64,000 bases of DNA from Chondrinema litorale (GCF_026250525.1 NZ_CP111050.1:1-64000), one strand, 5' to 3'. Positions 53,406 to 62,832 are shown, numbered from the stretch's first letter. Program-made: numbers and translations. The notes: a model not told the origin generated them from the sequence alone.

Positions 53406-53978
53406 TTAAAATTTTAATTCTTTAAAATATGGATCGTTTTTAATAGCAACAATTAGTTTTTCCTTGCATTCAAATTTCCTTTTCTTCACATATTTCTCAG
53501 TGATATTGAGCTTAACAGCAATCTCTTTCATCTTCACTTTCGCAAAAAACATTTTCAAAATACTTTGGCATTGCTCACCTAAATTGAGAAAATGTTTGCG
53601 ATATATTTTTTCCCTTAAAACTTCTGTTAGTACATCTTCTATCTGCTCTTCTAACAACATGTTTTCATCTTCGTTTACCTCCACATTAAGCTCTCTTTTG
53701 TCTCTTATTTTAGTTAACCACATGTTTCTACAAATAGCTATTATAAAAGAGTTTAATGAAACAGTTAAGACCAAATCATTGGCTTTTACTTTTTTGTACA
53801 AAACCAGTATAGCATTTTGAAAAACATCTTTTGCATCTGATTCTGTACCACCTCTTTGCTTAATAAATGAGATTACTCCAGATTGGTATGCATCATACAT
53901 TTGTTGAATTAAGGCTCTATCTGCTTTTAAAAGACCTTCTAATAATTCTTGCTCCCTTTTATTTAAAGTCTTCAGCAT
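53406..53978 (-). CDS. ECF-type RNA polymerase sigma factor (third system)
   Basis: A 190-residue sigma-70 factor. Region 2: ADRALIQQMYDAYQSGVISFIKQRGGTESDAKDVFQNAILVLYKK. Region 4: LGEQCQSILKMFFAKVKMKEIAVKLNITEKYVKKRKFECKEKL. Unlike the other two sigma factors here it has no hydrophobic tail. It precedes a membrane TPR protein (11 bases) and is divergent from the barrel-repeat-CHAT operon. The shared 11-bp motif GGGTAACCTTT sits before both units, which suggests self-control and control of the operon by this sigma. Confidence 0.9.
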   Translation of the reverse strand: MLKTLNKREQELLEGLLKADRALIQQMYDAYQSGVISFIKQRGGTESDAKDVFQNAILVLYKKVKANDLVLTVSLNSFIIAICRNMWLTKIRDKRELNVEVNEDENMLLEEQIEDVLTEVLREKIYRKHFLNLGEQCQSILKMFFAKVKMKEIAVKLNITEKYVKKRKFECKEKLIVAIKNDPYFKELKF

Positions 53979-53997
53979 AATATTTCTTTATAGCCCA

Positions 53998-54008
53998 AAA
54001 GGTTACCC
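53998..54008 (-). promoter_or_regulatory. GGGTAACCTTT element facing the sigma gene
   Basis: On the minus strand GGGTAACCTTT is followed after 19 bases by the sigma factor ATG. GTAAC resembles the AAC core of ECF -35 elements, but the short distance to the ATG would place the transcription start at or just inside the coding region (leaderless), so an operator role is also possible. Confidence 0.45.
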
Positions 54009-54120
54009 AAACAAATAATAATTTCTAAACCATAATTCAATCTTACAAACTTAATACTCAGTAAAATTTATTAACTTGAAATAGCCCAATAATCTTTTTA
54101 AAAAAAAATTGAAGATTTGG

Positions 54121-54131
54121 GGGTAACCTTT
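54121..54131 (+). promoter_or_regulatory. GGGTAACCTTT element facing the barrel-CHAT operon
   Basis: The second exact copy, on the plus strand, lies 160 bases before the barrel gene ATG and is preceded by two further G. With the minus-strand copy it forms an inverted repeat with 112 bases between the arms. It is a candidate target of the divergent sigma factor. Confidence 0.45.
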
Positions 54132-54291
54132 CTTTATGTAATGCAATCAGCTTTTACAGCATATCGGAATTAATTTTTCCTGTGCGAGAATTCTACTAAC
54201 GATAAAAGCACATTGGTAAAACCAACCAATACTAGTAATCCAATCTACATTATACCTGCTATGTATTTTAATCTGTCTGATTTAAAAAAAT

Positions 54292-54963
54292 ATGACTGCA
54301 TACAGAAAATGCTTACTAATAGTAGTGCTGTTTACATTCTTCAAATTCAATGCTGATGCACAAGGTGGTTATCCTTATTTAGAAGTTGGCGGTGGATTTG
54401 GCTTCTGGAAACAATCTTTACAATCTGAATTTGACTCAAAACAAATTCCCTTTTACGGTTTTGTCGAATATGGAAATACGCTAAGTAAATTACAATATGG
54501 CTTAGGCATAAATATGCATGCTGGTTTTAGTTTCGAGAACTTTACCTTGCAACCACAATTTGCTGAGTTATATGTAAAATATACTTTAGCAACCCTCGAC
54601 AAAGTAAATAACAATTTCCAACTTTTCGGGAAAATTGGTGGTGCATTTTGGCAAACCACTCTTACAGATTTAGGCAAACCCGGAATCGTAAACTTTGAGC
54701 ACAAAGAAGAAAATGCGAACGGACTCGGTATGGTAGCGGGAACTGGCTTGGCCATTCATGCAGGAAAGTTAACCGTTGCGCCTTTGTTAAGCATCTTTTT
54801 AGGCGGACAAGGCGAATACCTTGCAGGTCAGTTTGAGAAGCAAAACATCAATGTGGGCTATTATCAGGCTGCCATTCAGTTTAGCTATAGATTTTATCTC
54901 AAAAAAGGAGCAACTGACAATCAAAAAATTATATGCCCTCCATCAATTAAGATTTCCAGATGA
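54292..54963 (+). CDS. outer-membrane beta-barrel protein
   Basis: A 223-residue secreted protein with a signal peptide (about 1-23, FNADAQ). The mature part alternates aromatic/hydrophobic and polar residues (YPYLEVGGGFGFWKQ, FYGFVEYGNTLSKLQYGLGINMHAGF, YLAGQFEKQNINVGYYQAAIQFSYRFYL), typical of an 8-10-stranded outer-membrane barrel. First gene of the operon; its stop overlaps the next start (ATGA). No substrate is indicated. Confidence 0.7.
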   Translation: MTAYRKCLLIVVLFTFFKFNADAQGGYPYLEVGGGFGFWKQSLQSEFDSKQIPFYGFVEYGNTLSKLQYGLGINMHAGFSFENFTLQPQFAELYVKYTLATLDKVNNNFQLFGKIGGAFWQTTLTDLGKPGIVNFEHKEENANGLGMVAGTGLAIHAGKLTVAPLLSIFLGGQGEYLAGQFEKQNINVGYYQAAIQFSYRFYLKKGATDNQKIICPPSIKISR

Positions 54964-57182
54964 AAAAATTTACACTTACACCAACTTACCAGTTTAGTAT
55001 ACTCTTTTTTATTGCTTTTTTCTTTACACAATGTGAGCTTGTAAAAGAAGATGAATTTGAACCTTACGATATTTTTGAAGAGGAAAATGTAGACGATCTT
55101 ACCAATGGTAAAAACCTAGATGATTTAATAATTGATGGAGATGTAGTTGTACTACCTGTAGAAAATATTTGTAGTAATAACCGCCTTTTTGTAAATGGTG
55201 AACGCATCAATTCCAATGAACTAGGCTATAAAATTAAAGGAACCATTTTTTCTGAATCTTCAATTGGCAATGTGGCAGTAACCAGTGGTGAGTTTGATCT
55301 TATTAGAGACACAGAAGGTAATGTAATTTCTTTTGAAGGATATGGAAATGCGCAAATTCCCAATGCAGGTTTCTTAAATGATGTAGTAGTAATGGCTGAT
55401 ATTTATGGCTCGCAAACTACTTATGCTGCGGCTTCTTTATTTAAAGAAGATAATCCCAAACTGCCTTTTATAGACGAGCAGTGTTATTTCAATTTTAACT
55501 TAGATCCAATAGACAATTCTGGTATAGAAGAAGACGAAGCCATCTCTAGTATAAGAAAGTCTTTCTTCAATTTTGGTAGTATTTTTTATAACCCAACCGA
55601 TCCGGCAGTTTTATTTCATGGTGATGTTTTGATAGAAAATGTAGATCAAAGACAAGATCAACCAGATAACAATAAAGCCCAACCAGTTGACTCCAAAAAC
55701 AGCAAAACAAAAAAATTCAAACTCAAGCCCGGATTCAAAATGATTTCTGATGTAGGTGTAGGTATTTCTCTAAATAGAAACTTTGCCTATACACCTCTAA
55801 CTTTTAGTAATGAACTTGAAACTAAAGTAGGAGGCACAAACTTCGAAGCATTCAATGGTTCATTTTATCTTTCCGGTCGTATACCTCTTGGTCAATACCC
55901 ATTAGAGTTTGAAGGTGAAACAGTTTTTTATGGTGGCCCCTCTCCTCTCGGTATTCTAGATTTATTTAGCAATGGGCTAGATCAAGGTTTATATCAGCAA
56001 GGTGTAAACGGAAAATTATTTTTCGACCATGCATTACTTTCTTTGTTCCCAACAGATTTAAGTATGGAATTAGGCAGAGCTAGCTTACAATTAAATGCAA
56101 ACCCTAGTAATCCATTTCTCCGATTTGCTGGCGAATACGATATTGATCCTTTGGTGTTTTTCAGAAAGTTATTGGGCGAAAGTGCTGTACAATATATCCC
56201 ATCCATTGCTAGAACTGGGCAAATGTATGTGAGTATTGGGAAGTTAGAAGATTGGGAGTTTTATATGATGAATGATATTCAATTAAGAATTGCTGGATTA
56301 GATAATCAATCATTAAGTAAATCTTATTTCCATTTTACACCTGAGCAAATTGAAATAGGTGGCGAAACTAATCTACCCTTTGGTTTAGCAGGAATTGAAG
56401 TAAAAGGCTACCTACAAAACGATGGTTCTTTCTTATTAAGTGGCAATGCCAATGTAGATGTAGACTTTGGAGATGGAGTTTCTCTAAATGGAGATTTAAC
56501 ACTTGAAGTCTCAAACTCAGGAGCCTTTTTAAGTGGCGAATTAACACTGCCGGGAGCCGTTGCTGGTATCTCAGTGAAAGGGCACATTACTAAAGATGAA
56601 ATCTATTTAGAAGGTGAAGGAAATGTAAATATTACTTTCGGCCCGAATGCAACTTTAGCATCTAATCTACATGTAAAAGCATCGAGCTCAGAAGGTATCT
56701 TTATTGATGGTTTCTTAAAAACACCAATGCAAGTGGCAGAGGTAGCAGTGAGTGGAGAAATTTCGGCAAGAGGTTTAGCACTATCTGGCATGATTAGCGG
56801 TAAACTAGATTATGGCCCGGCAGCACTTCAATCTAACCTTACTTTAGATGCATCAACTTGGGGTGGTGCAAAACTTAGTGGCATGATCGATGTTCCTTTA
56901 CAAATTATAGGTGGTGAACTAGAAGCATATGGAGAAATCTTAACTGCTAATACTTTTAAATTAGGAGCAAGCACAAGAGTTACCTTAGGTTTTGAAAGTT
57001 TCGCTTCTGTCTCGCCAATGGTAAACTTTGCCTTCTCACAAGATGAAATTGAAATAGCTGCGGAAGCGGAGTTCTGTGCAGTAGATGCATGTACTACGGC
57101 TGGGCTTAAGTTCAATCCAAATTGGGCAACAGGCGATGTAGAAATTTGTGTTACTCCATTTGCAGTTGAGCTCTGTTTGTAA
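54960..57182 (+). CDS. large beta-repeat lipoprotein of unknown function
   Basis: A 740-residue lipoprotein (FFTQC, Cys25, followed by ELVKEDEFEP, rich in acidic residues). I recognise no family. Residues about 460-690 hold four to five beta-rich repeats of roughly 55 residues, each with a phrase like LPFGLAGIEVKGYLQNDGSFLLSG, LPGAVAGISVKGHITKDEIYLEG, MQVAEVAVSGEISARGLALSG and LQIIGGELEAYGEI. This reads as an extended beta-solenoid or beta-prism. Six Cys near the C-terminus and in the middle may form disulphides. Overlaps the barrel gene by four bases. It is a natural substrate, scaffold or surface partner for the downstream CHAT protease, but this is inference. Confidence 0.7.
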   Translation: MKKFTLTPTYQFSILFFIAFFFTQCELVKEDEFEPYDIFEEENVDDLTNGKNLDDLIIDGDVVVLPVENICSNNRLFVNGERINSNELGYKIKGTIFSESSIGNVAVTSGEFDLIRDTEGNVISFEGYGNAQIPNAGFLNDVVVMADIYGSQTTYAAASLFKEDNPKLPFIDEQCYFNFNLDPIDNSGIEEDEAISSIRKSFFNFGSIFYNPTDPAVLFHGDVLIENVDQRQDQPDNNKAQPVDSKNSKTKKFKLKPGFKMISDVGVGISLNRNFAYTPLTFSNELETKVGGTNFEAFNGSFYLSGRIPLGQYPLEFEGETVFYGGPSPLGILDLFSNGLDQGLYQQGVNGKLFFDHALLSLFPTDLSMELGRASLQLNANPSNPFLRFAGEYDIDPLVFFRKLLGESAVQYIPSIARTGQMYVSIGKLEDWEFYMMNDIQLRIAGLDNQSLSKSYFHFTPEQIEIGGETNLPFGLAGIEVKGYLQNDGSFLLSGNANVDVDFGDGVSLNGDLTLEVSNSGAFLSGELTLPGAVAGISVKGHITKDEIYLEGEGNVNITFGPNATLASNLHVKASSSEGIFIDGFLKTPMQVAEVAVSGEISARGLALSGMISGKLDYGPAALQSNLTLDASTWGGAKLSGMIDVPLQIIGGELEAYGEILTANTFKLGASTRVTLGFESFASVSPMVNFAFSQDEIEIAAEAEFCAVDACTTAGLKFNPNWATGDVEICVTPFAVELCL

Positions 57183-57290
57183 ACAATTAAAATACGATTT
57201 AATGGTATTCCCTTAAAATTTTCTATTTTTAGTTAGGTTAAAAAATTTTTGAACCTTTCAGGTTATTTTTTGAGGAATACCATTATCAAT

Positions 57291-60200
57291 ATGCTGCGAA
57301 GAAAACTCACAGTTGTTACCATTTTTTCATCTGTCTTTTTGTTTTACTCCTACTGTATTGTAGCTCAAAACAAAAACTCCATCCAGCTTGCAGATAGTTT
57401 AATCAAAGAAGAAAATTACAAAGAAGCCGCTGAGATTTTAGAACATGAGCTAAAAGGCTCACCAAGTTCAGAACATCAAATATCACTATTAAATAAACTG
57501 GGTAATTGCTATTACAGTGATGGTAAATATGCTTTAGCAAAAACCCAACTTGAGAAAGCGTTTGGCCTAGCAAAAACACATGCGACACCCGATCTTTTTG
57601 CGTCCATCCAATACGATTACGGGAAAGCACTAAGCAGAACTTCGACTTATAGTGAAGCCGAAAAACAACTTAAATCCGCTTTGGCATTTTGGAAGAAAAA
57701 CCCTGAAAAATGCAGCGAAGAAATTAGTAATTGCTTAGATGCGCTTGGGGCTATGCATATGGCTCTACATCAATTAGATAAATCTGAAAAGTATCTATTA
57801 GAAGCACTCGAAATAAGACAAAGCAAATTTGGAGAAGACCATCTAGCAGTTGCCAGTATTAAAGTCTCTTTGGGAAATGTTTATTCTCTTACAGGTGATT
57901 ATGAAAAAGCAGAACAAAACTTTTTGGAATGTCTAAAAATTAGAGAGGTACAACTCACTACTCCACATATTTTATTAGGTTCTGTAAACTATAACTTGGG
58001 AGTATTGATGAGTAGAACTGGGCGAGTGGCAGAGGCAAACAACTATTTATATAAGGCGCTTGAAATATATACCAAATTATCTCCAGAACATCCTAGAACT
58101 GGTGATGCTTATCTGGCAAATGGTCAATTAAAAGTGAACTTAGGCGACTATAAAACAGCCCATAATTACTTTCTAAAAGCACTCAATATCTTTAAAAATG
58201 CCTATGGTGAAAAACAAGAAAGAGTAGGCACAATGTATAACTTAATAGCCAATATTTACAGGTTACAAGGAGATTATGAACAGGCAAGAAATTACGCAGA
58301 AAGAGGTCTGGAAATTACCAAGTCTGTAGTTGGTGAAAAACACGATCGTGTAGCTTCTGGCTTAACTACTTTAGGAGATATTTCGGCTGATGCTAAAAAT
58401 TACGATACTGCTTTAAATGCTTATCAGCAAGCACTAAGAATTAGAGAAAACATCTATGGAGAAAATCATATTCGCACTGCCTTTATTTATTATCTAATTG
58501 GCCAAACCTATAGAGAGGCAGATCAACCTAAAGCAGGTATCCCCTACCTCAAAAAAGCCATTCAAGTTTACCGTAACAAAAACATGGAAGGCACAGAAGA
58601 TATCTCTAATGTATATGCCGCAATGGGTCTGGTATTACTCGATGATGGAGACCTAGCAAATGCAAAAAAATACATTCAATTAGATCATCAAATATTAAAA
58701 GACACTTATGGAAATACACACCCCTATTTAGCAGATAATTACAGAAGTATGGGTTTGTGGTATTTAAAAATACAAGAGCCAGACTCAGCGATTGTTATGT
58801 TTCACGAAGGGCTCAAAGCCATGTGTTTAGATTTTGATACTTCAGATATTTTGGCGTTTCCTCCACTTAGCAATGTGCTTGACCAATATGAATATCTCGA
58901 TATAATGATTAGAAAAGCTGATGTTCTTGCCAGTTTCAATAATCCAAATTATCAACTCACTGCATTAGAATATTACCAACTTTGCACTAAACTCGCTGAG
59001 CAAATCAGAAATAAATATCAGAGCAAAGGCTCCAAATTGTTCTTCCAACAAACAGTAAATCCAATTTTTAAACAAGGTTTCCAATTGGCCTATTCATTAT
59101 ATAAACAAACTAAAAAGGATGTTTACCTAGAAGCTGCTTATGAATTTGCAGAGAAAAGTAAAGCCGGTTTACTTACTGCTTCTATCCAGAAAATCTCAGA
59201 ATATCCTATAGCTGGTATCCCAAAAACACTCCGCAATCAGATAGATTCTTTGCAATCAAAAATTAATGCAACGGAACAGTTGGTAAACGATGAACAGCTC
59301 TGGCCATCTGATAATAGTGGGGAGCAACTCAAAACATTAAAAAAAGATCAAATTGATATACAAAGCTCTTATGATTCGCTCTTGTTAATCACTAAAAATC
59401 AATACCCAAAATATTTTGAATTTAATTCTGAAACCCAGATTGCCAGTATTTCAGAGATTCAACAAAATTTGCCAAACACGAAAACTACTCTTATCGAATA
59501 TTTTATTTCTGATAGTATACTATATGCTTTTTCTATTACTAAAGATAAGGTTAATATTTCTGAGCATTCTTGGAATGCTAATGACGAAATGGCTATTAAA
59601 AATCTGCGACAAAGACCCGATGCTATTCCATGGTTACAAAATCCATCTGGACTTACAATAGAATATACCCAACGCAGTGAATTACTATTTAAAACTTTAA
59701 TTACAGAGGATATATTAAAAGCAGAAAAGTTAATCATTATTCCGCATGGTATACTCTCCTACTTGCCTTTTGAAAGTTTATGTAAAAACAAGGTTGATGA
59801 TTTTAAGAAGGCTAACTTTTTAGTTGAAACAGTTATGATTAGTTATGCATACTCAGCTACTTTGTGGCTTTCTGCTAACAACCAAACTGTAAATGATAAT
59901 GCTCAGTTATTAGGTATCGCTCCCGATTATAGTGAGTTTCAAATAGCCAGCAACGAAGTAAGTGAAGAATTAAATTTTAGAGGAGCGCTATCACCTCTTG
60001 AATTTAATGTTACTGAACTTGAGAAAATTGCCAATTATTTCCCAGCGAACATATTAAATGGCACAGCTGCAACTGAAGAAAACTTTAAAGAGTTAGCCCC
60101 ACAGGCTAACATTCTACATATGGCCATGCATGCTTTGGTAAGCGACAGTTTACCTTTAGAATCTAGCTTACTCTTTTCCTACAATTCTACAAGTAGTAAA

Positions 60201-60656
60201 GAAGATGGCAAACTGCATGCTTACGAATTATATAATATGAAATTACCTGCTTCTTTGGCTGTTCTTAATGCTTGCAATACAGGCTTCGGAAAGTTACAAG
60301 CAGGAGAAGGTGCCATGAGTTTAGCTCATGCATTTAGTTATGCGGGTTGTAACAGTATAATTATGAGTTTATGGCCAGCAGAAGATAAAGGAAGTGCAGC
60401 TATAATCCAGTATTTTTATAAGCACCTAGCAGATGGGCAAGCAAAAGACAAGGCATTGCAACAAGCCCAAATTGACTTTATAAATACTACAGATCCCACT
60501 CATTTACATCCTTATTATTGGACTCATTTAGTTGCTGTTGGAGATATGTCACCTTTGAATATGAAAAACCGTACGCTTAAGCTATTATCTTTTATTCTTC
60601 TATCCGTACCTTTTGGAATTTATCTATATAAGATTATAAAAATTAAGTTCGACTGA
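57291..60656 (+). CDS. secreted TPR-CHAT caspase-like protease
   Basis: A 1121-residue protein. I start it at this ATG (signal MLRRKLTVVTIFSSVFLF...IVAQ); an in-frame TTG 42 bases upstream is less likely. Residues about 35-520 are about ten TPR/Kinesin-light-chain-type repeats (YEKAEQNFLECLKIREVQL, LDKSEKYLLEALEIRQSKFGEDH, YDTALNAYQQALRIRENIYGENH). After a helical linker the CHAT domain (about 820-1080) has the His in HMAMHALVSD (His943, His947) and Cys995 in LNACNTGFG, plus GAMSLAHAFSYAGCNSIIMSLWPAEDK. A C-terminal membrane segment with basic tail (LLSFILLSVPFGIYLYKIIKIK) would anchor it with the protease in the periplasm. Such TPR-CHAT proteins are regulated proteases. Confidence 0.88.
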   Translation: MLRRKLTVVTIFSSVFLFYSYCIVAQNKNSIQLADSLIKEENYKEAAEILEHELKGSPSSEHQISLLNKLGNCYYSDGKYALAKTQLEKAFGLAKTHATPDLFASIQYDYGKALSRTSTYSEAEKQLKSALAFWKKNPEKCSEEISNCLDALGAMHMALHQLDKSEKYLLEALEIRQSKFGEDHLAVASIKVSLGNVYSLTGDYEKAEQNFLECLKIREVQLTTPHILLGSVNYNLGVLMSRTGRVAEANNYLYKALEIYTKLSPEHPRTGDAYLANGQLKVNLGDYKTAHNYFLKALNIFKNAYGEKQERVGTMYNLIANIYRLQGDYEQARNYAERGLEITKSVVGEKHDRVASGLTTLGDISADAKNYDTALNAYQQALRIRENIYGENHIRTAFIYYLIGQTYREADQPKAGIPYLKKAIQVYRNKNMEGTEDISNVYAAMGLVLLDDGDLANAKKYIQLDHQILKDTYGNTHPYLADNYRSMGLWYLKIQEPDSAIVMFHEGLKAMCLDFDTSDILAFPPLSNVLDQYEYLDIMIRKADVLASFNNPNYQLTALEYYQLCTKLAEQIRNKYQSKGSKLFFQQTVNPIFKQGFQLAYSLYKQTKKDVYLEAAYEFAEKSKAGLLTASIQKISEYPIAGIPKTLRNQIDSLQSKINATEQLVNDEQLWPSDNSGEQLKTLKKDQIDIQSSYDSLLLITKNQYPKYFEFNSETQIASISEIQQNLPNTKTTLIEYFISDSILYAFSITKDKVNISEHSWNANDEMAIKNLRQRPDAIPWLQNPSGLTIEYTQRSELLFKTLITEDILKAEKLIIIPHGILSYLPFESLCKNKVDDFKKANFLVETVMISYAYSATLWLSANNQTVNDNAQLLGIAPDYSEFQIASNEVSEELNFRGALSPLEFNVTELEKIANYFPANILNGTAATEENFKELAPQANILHMAMHALVSDSLPLESSLLFSYNSTSSKEDGKLHAYELYNMKLPASLAVLNACNTGFGKLQAGEGAMSLAHAFSYAGCNSIIMSLWPAEDKGSAAIIQYFYKHLADGQAKDKALQQAQIDFINTTDPTHLHPYYWTHLVAVGDMSPLNMKNRTLKLLSFILLSVPFGIYLYKIIKIKFD

Positions 60657-61084
60657 TTTTACATATAACATTACATAACAAAATACACCCTTTTTATAGC
60701 ATTGATTTATCAAATTTCCTATTAATGCCTTAAAATAACAATATGCACATAGTACTTTTGAATAAATTCCCCAAATTTCTTTTATTCGATAATACTAATA
60801 TTCTGACATATTTGTGTTTTTTCATATATTAATGAAAATACCCAATTCTCTTACTTTCAATCATTTGCATCTAGAAAACCTTCTATTTCACGTACTGTTT
60901 TCAGCTTATAATTGGCCTTATTATCAATAAATACGTCTTATAAAGCATGAAATTACACGTAAAATAAAATTTCAATAAAACACTGATTATCAAATTATTA
61001 CTATTTTAAGATAATTTAAATCCAATATTTTATAATATAAGTATGGCAATTGTTATTATAAATAATAATTAACGCTAAAACTAT
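60657..61084. other. AT-rich gene-free spacer
   Basis: These 428 bases have no gene and no strong hairpin. AGTACTTTTGA at 60751-60761 matches TAnnTTTG and an identical stretch at 9102-9112, but lacks a paired TTTG. The CHAT operon has no recognisable terminator here. Confidence 0.5.
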
Positions 61085-62377
61085 ATGCATATCTTACCTC
61101 AAGCTATTACATACTTAGTAATGGTATTATTAGCTATATTGAACTTTTCCAATATGAGTCTCGCTCAGTGTAGCTCTTGTGATGAAACTTATTCAGCACC
61201 AGGAACAACTAATATTTCACTAAGTAGTAATAATAAAACTTACTGTATTACTGGTTCTGGTGAATATAGCGGAAATGTAACTCTTTCAGGTAGTAATTCT
61301 TTTTTATGTATTGATGAAGATGTTGTGCTTACAGGTGATATAGAAATAACAAAATCTAATTCTACATTAAATAATTATGGTACAGTAACTACAAACTCAC
61401 TTTCTTTTAGTGGTACTGTTAATAATTATGGCTATATGCAGATAAATGGAACTATGACAGTTGAAAGCAGTGGTAACTTAAATAACTATAATGAAACATA
61501 TGGTGCACTGAAAATAAACGGTGATTTATTTGTAAATAGTGGGGCTGATATGACAGTACAAGGAACAGTAGTAATTAATGGCGATGTTACTATTGATGGT
61601 GAGGTAAATCTAGAAGGTGCTGGACTAGATATAGATGGTGATTTAACTGTAAAGGGAAAAATTACTGGTGACCCTGGAGCTAGTGGATGTAACGGAATTG
61701 CATATACTGGCTCAGGTACTCTAGAAAGTGGTAGCAAACTTACTGATTTAGATATATGTAATACTGATTCACCTGCAGATACAGATGAAACTGGTACAGG
61801 TGTTTCTCAATGTAATTGTTCTGCCTTACTTCCTGTTGAATATGTAAGTTTTACGGCTACTTATTTACCTTATGAGGAAACCACCAAAGTAAGTTGGATT
61901 ACTTCGAGTGAATCGCAAAATGATTACTTTGTAGTAGAGCGATCTTATGATGGCTATACATTCGATGAAATAGGTACTGTAAACTCTGTAGCAACCACTC
62001 AGGCTGAATATACTTATAACTTTTTTGATAAAACACCTCTTTCTGGTTTAGCTTATTTTAGATTAAAACAGGTAGATAAAGATGGGAATAGCAGCTTATC
62101 TAAAGTGGTTGTAGTTAAGAATTATACCGATTCTGACTTTAGCATGGAAGTTACTCTCATAAGTGAAAACATGCTTCAGATCTCTCTAAACCAACCTGAT
62201 TTTGAAGGCAATGTTCAAGTTTATGATATAATAGGAAAGACTTTGTATAACAGTTCAATTGAATCATATACAAACAGTTTCGATATTCAAATTAATAATC
62301 TAAGCTTAGGGAATATGTATGTGGTTATCCTGAGAAGTACAAGCTTTTCTATTTCAAAGAAAATTTTTATTCCTTAA
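61085..62377 (+). CDS. secreted beta-repeat protein with T9SS-like C-terminal domain
   Basis: A 430-residue exported protein (signal about 1-27, NMSLAQ). Residues about 40-205 contain short beta repeats with Asn-Tyr, Gly and Val phrases (LNNYGTVTT, VNNYGYMQING, LKINGDLFVNSG, VVINGDVTIDGEVNLEGA), reading as a polymer-forming or right-handed beta-helix part. Cys pairs occur (QCSSCDE, QCNCSALL). From about residue 255 (LPVEYVSFTATYLP...VSWITSSESQNDYFVVERS) a fibronectin-like domain follows, and the last 80 residues (MLQISLNQPDFEGNVQVYDIIGKTLYNSS...SLGNMYVVILRSTS) look like a type IX sorting domain, though without the PNP motif. Probably a surface or matrix protein. Confidence 0.75.
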   Translation: MHILPQAITYLVMVLLAILNFSNMSLAQCSSCDETYSAPGTTNISLSSNNKTYCITGSGEYSGNVTLSGSNSFLCIDEDVVLTGDIEITKSNSTLNNYGTVTTNSLSFSGTVNNYGYMQINGTMTVESSGNLNNYNETYGALKINGDLFVNSGADMTVQGTVVINGDVTIDGEVNLEGAGLDIDGDLTVKGKITGDPGASGCNGIAYTGSGTLESGSKLTDLDICNTDSPADTDETGTGVSQCNCSALLPVEYVSFTATYLPYEETTKVSWITSSESQNDYFVVERSYDGYTFDEIGTVNSVATTQAEYTYNFFDKTPLSGLAYFRLKQVDKDGNSSLSKVVVVKNYTDSDFSMEVTLISENMLQISLNQPDFEGNVQVYDIIGKTLYNSSIESYTNSFDIQINNLSLGNMYVVILRSTSFSISKKIFIP

Positions 62378-62406
62378 TTCAATTAGGTTTATATCAATAG
62401 GGTTAG

Positions 62407-62449
62407 AAAAAATCCCGACTTGAAATGCAAATTCAAGTCGGGATTTTTT
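62407..62449. terminator. bidirectional terminator
   Basis: A perfect 18-bp stem (62407-62424 with 62432-62449) with A-run and T-run flanks separates the convergent repeat-protein and PH-domain genes. It is the strongest terminator in the window. Confidence 0.93.
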
Positions 62450-62454
62450 ATTTC

Positions 62455-62832
62455 TTATAATACATGCTGAGCTAGCACTTTTTGTAAATCATAAATATTT
62501 ACACTACTATTAAATTTCTTTACAATACTTGGTTCATCTTCGCTCGAAATCCAGATTTTCAGTTCCGCATCCAAATCAAAATGACCCGAAGTTTCTATAC
62601 TAAACCTAGAAATACTTTTATAACCTATAGAGAGATATTCTCTTTTTTTACCAGTAACACCTTGTTTGTTAATTAAGATGAGGCGCTTGTTTGTGAAAAT
62701 AAATAAGTCTCTAATTAACTTAAAGCCTAGTTCTACAGACTCATTATCACAAAGTAAATTACTATATTCCTCGTTAAGTTCTTCTGGCTCTACCACTCCG
62801 GCATTACCCAATAAACCTGAAAAAAGTCCCAT
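62455..62832 (-). CDS. bacterial PH-domain protein (DUF1696-like)
   Basis: This 125-residue soluble protein reads as a bacterial pleckstrin-homology domain (bPH_1 type): ELGFKLIRDLFIFTNKRLILINKQGVTGKKREYLSIGYKSISRFSIETSG is the hallmark run, with a helix LYDLQKVLAQ-like end (YDLQKVLAQHVL). The N-terminal 20 residues are a short helix. The domain may bind lipid or protein; no partner is evident. Monocistronic. Confidence 0.85.
   Translation of the reverse strand: MGLFSGLLGNAGVVEPEELNEEYSNLLCDNESVELGFKLIRDLFIFTNKRLILINKQGVTGKKREYLSIGYKSISRFSIETSGHFDLDAELKIWISSEDEPSIVKKFNSSVNIYDLQKVLAQHVL

Larger units (their letters stand above)
53979..54291. other. divergent regulatory region of the sigma/CHAT system
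   Basis: These 313 bases contain no gene. They hold two perfect copies of GGGTAACCTTT, one facing each transcription unit (annotated separately), and otherwise AT-rich spacer. Confidence 0.6.

Noticed and set aside
57249..57290. TTG start for the CHAT protein
   Set aside because: The extension would put 14 residues before a good signal peptide that starts at 57291.
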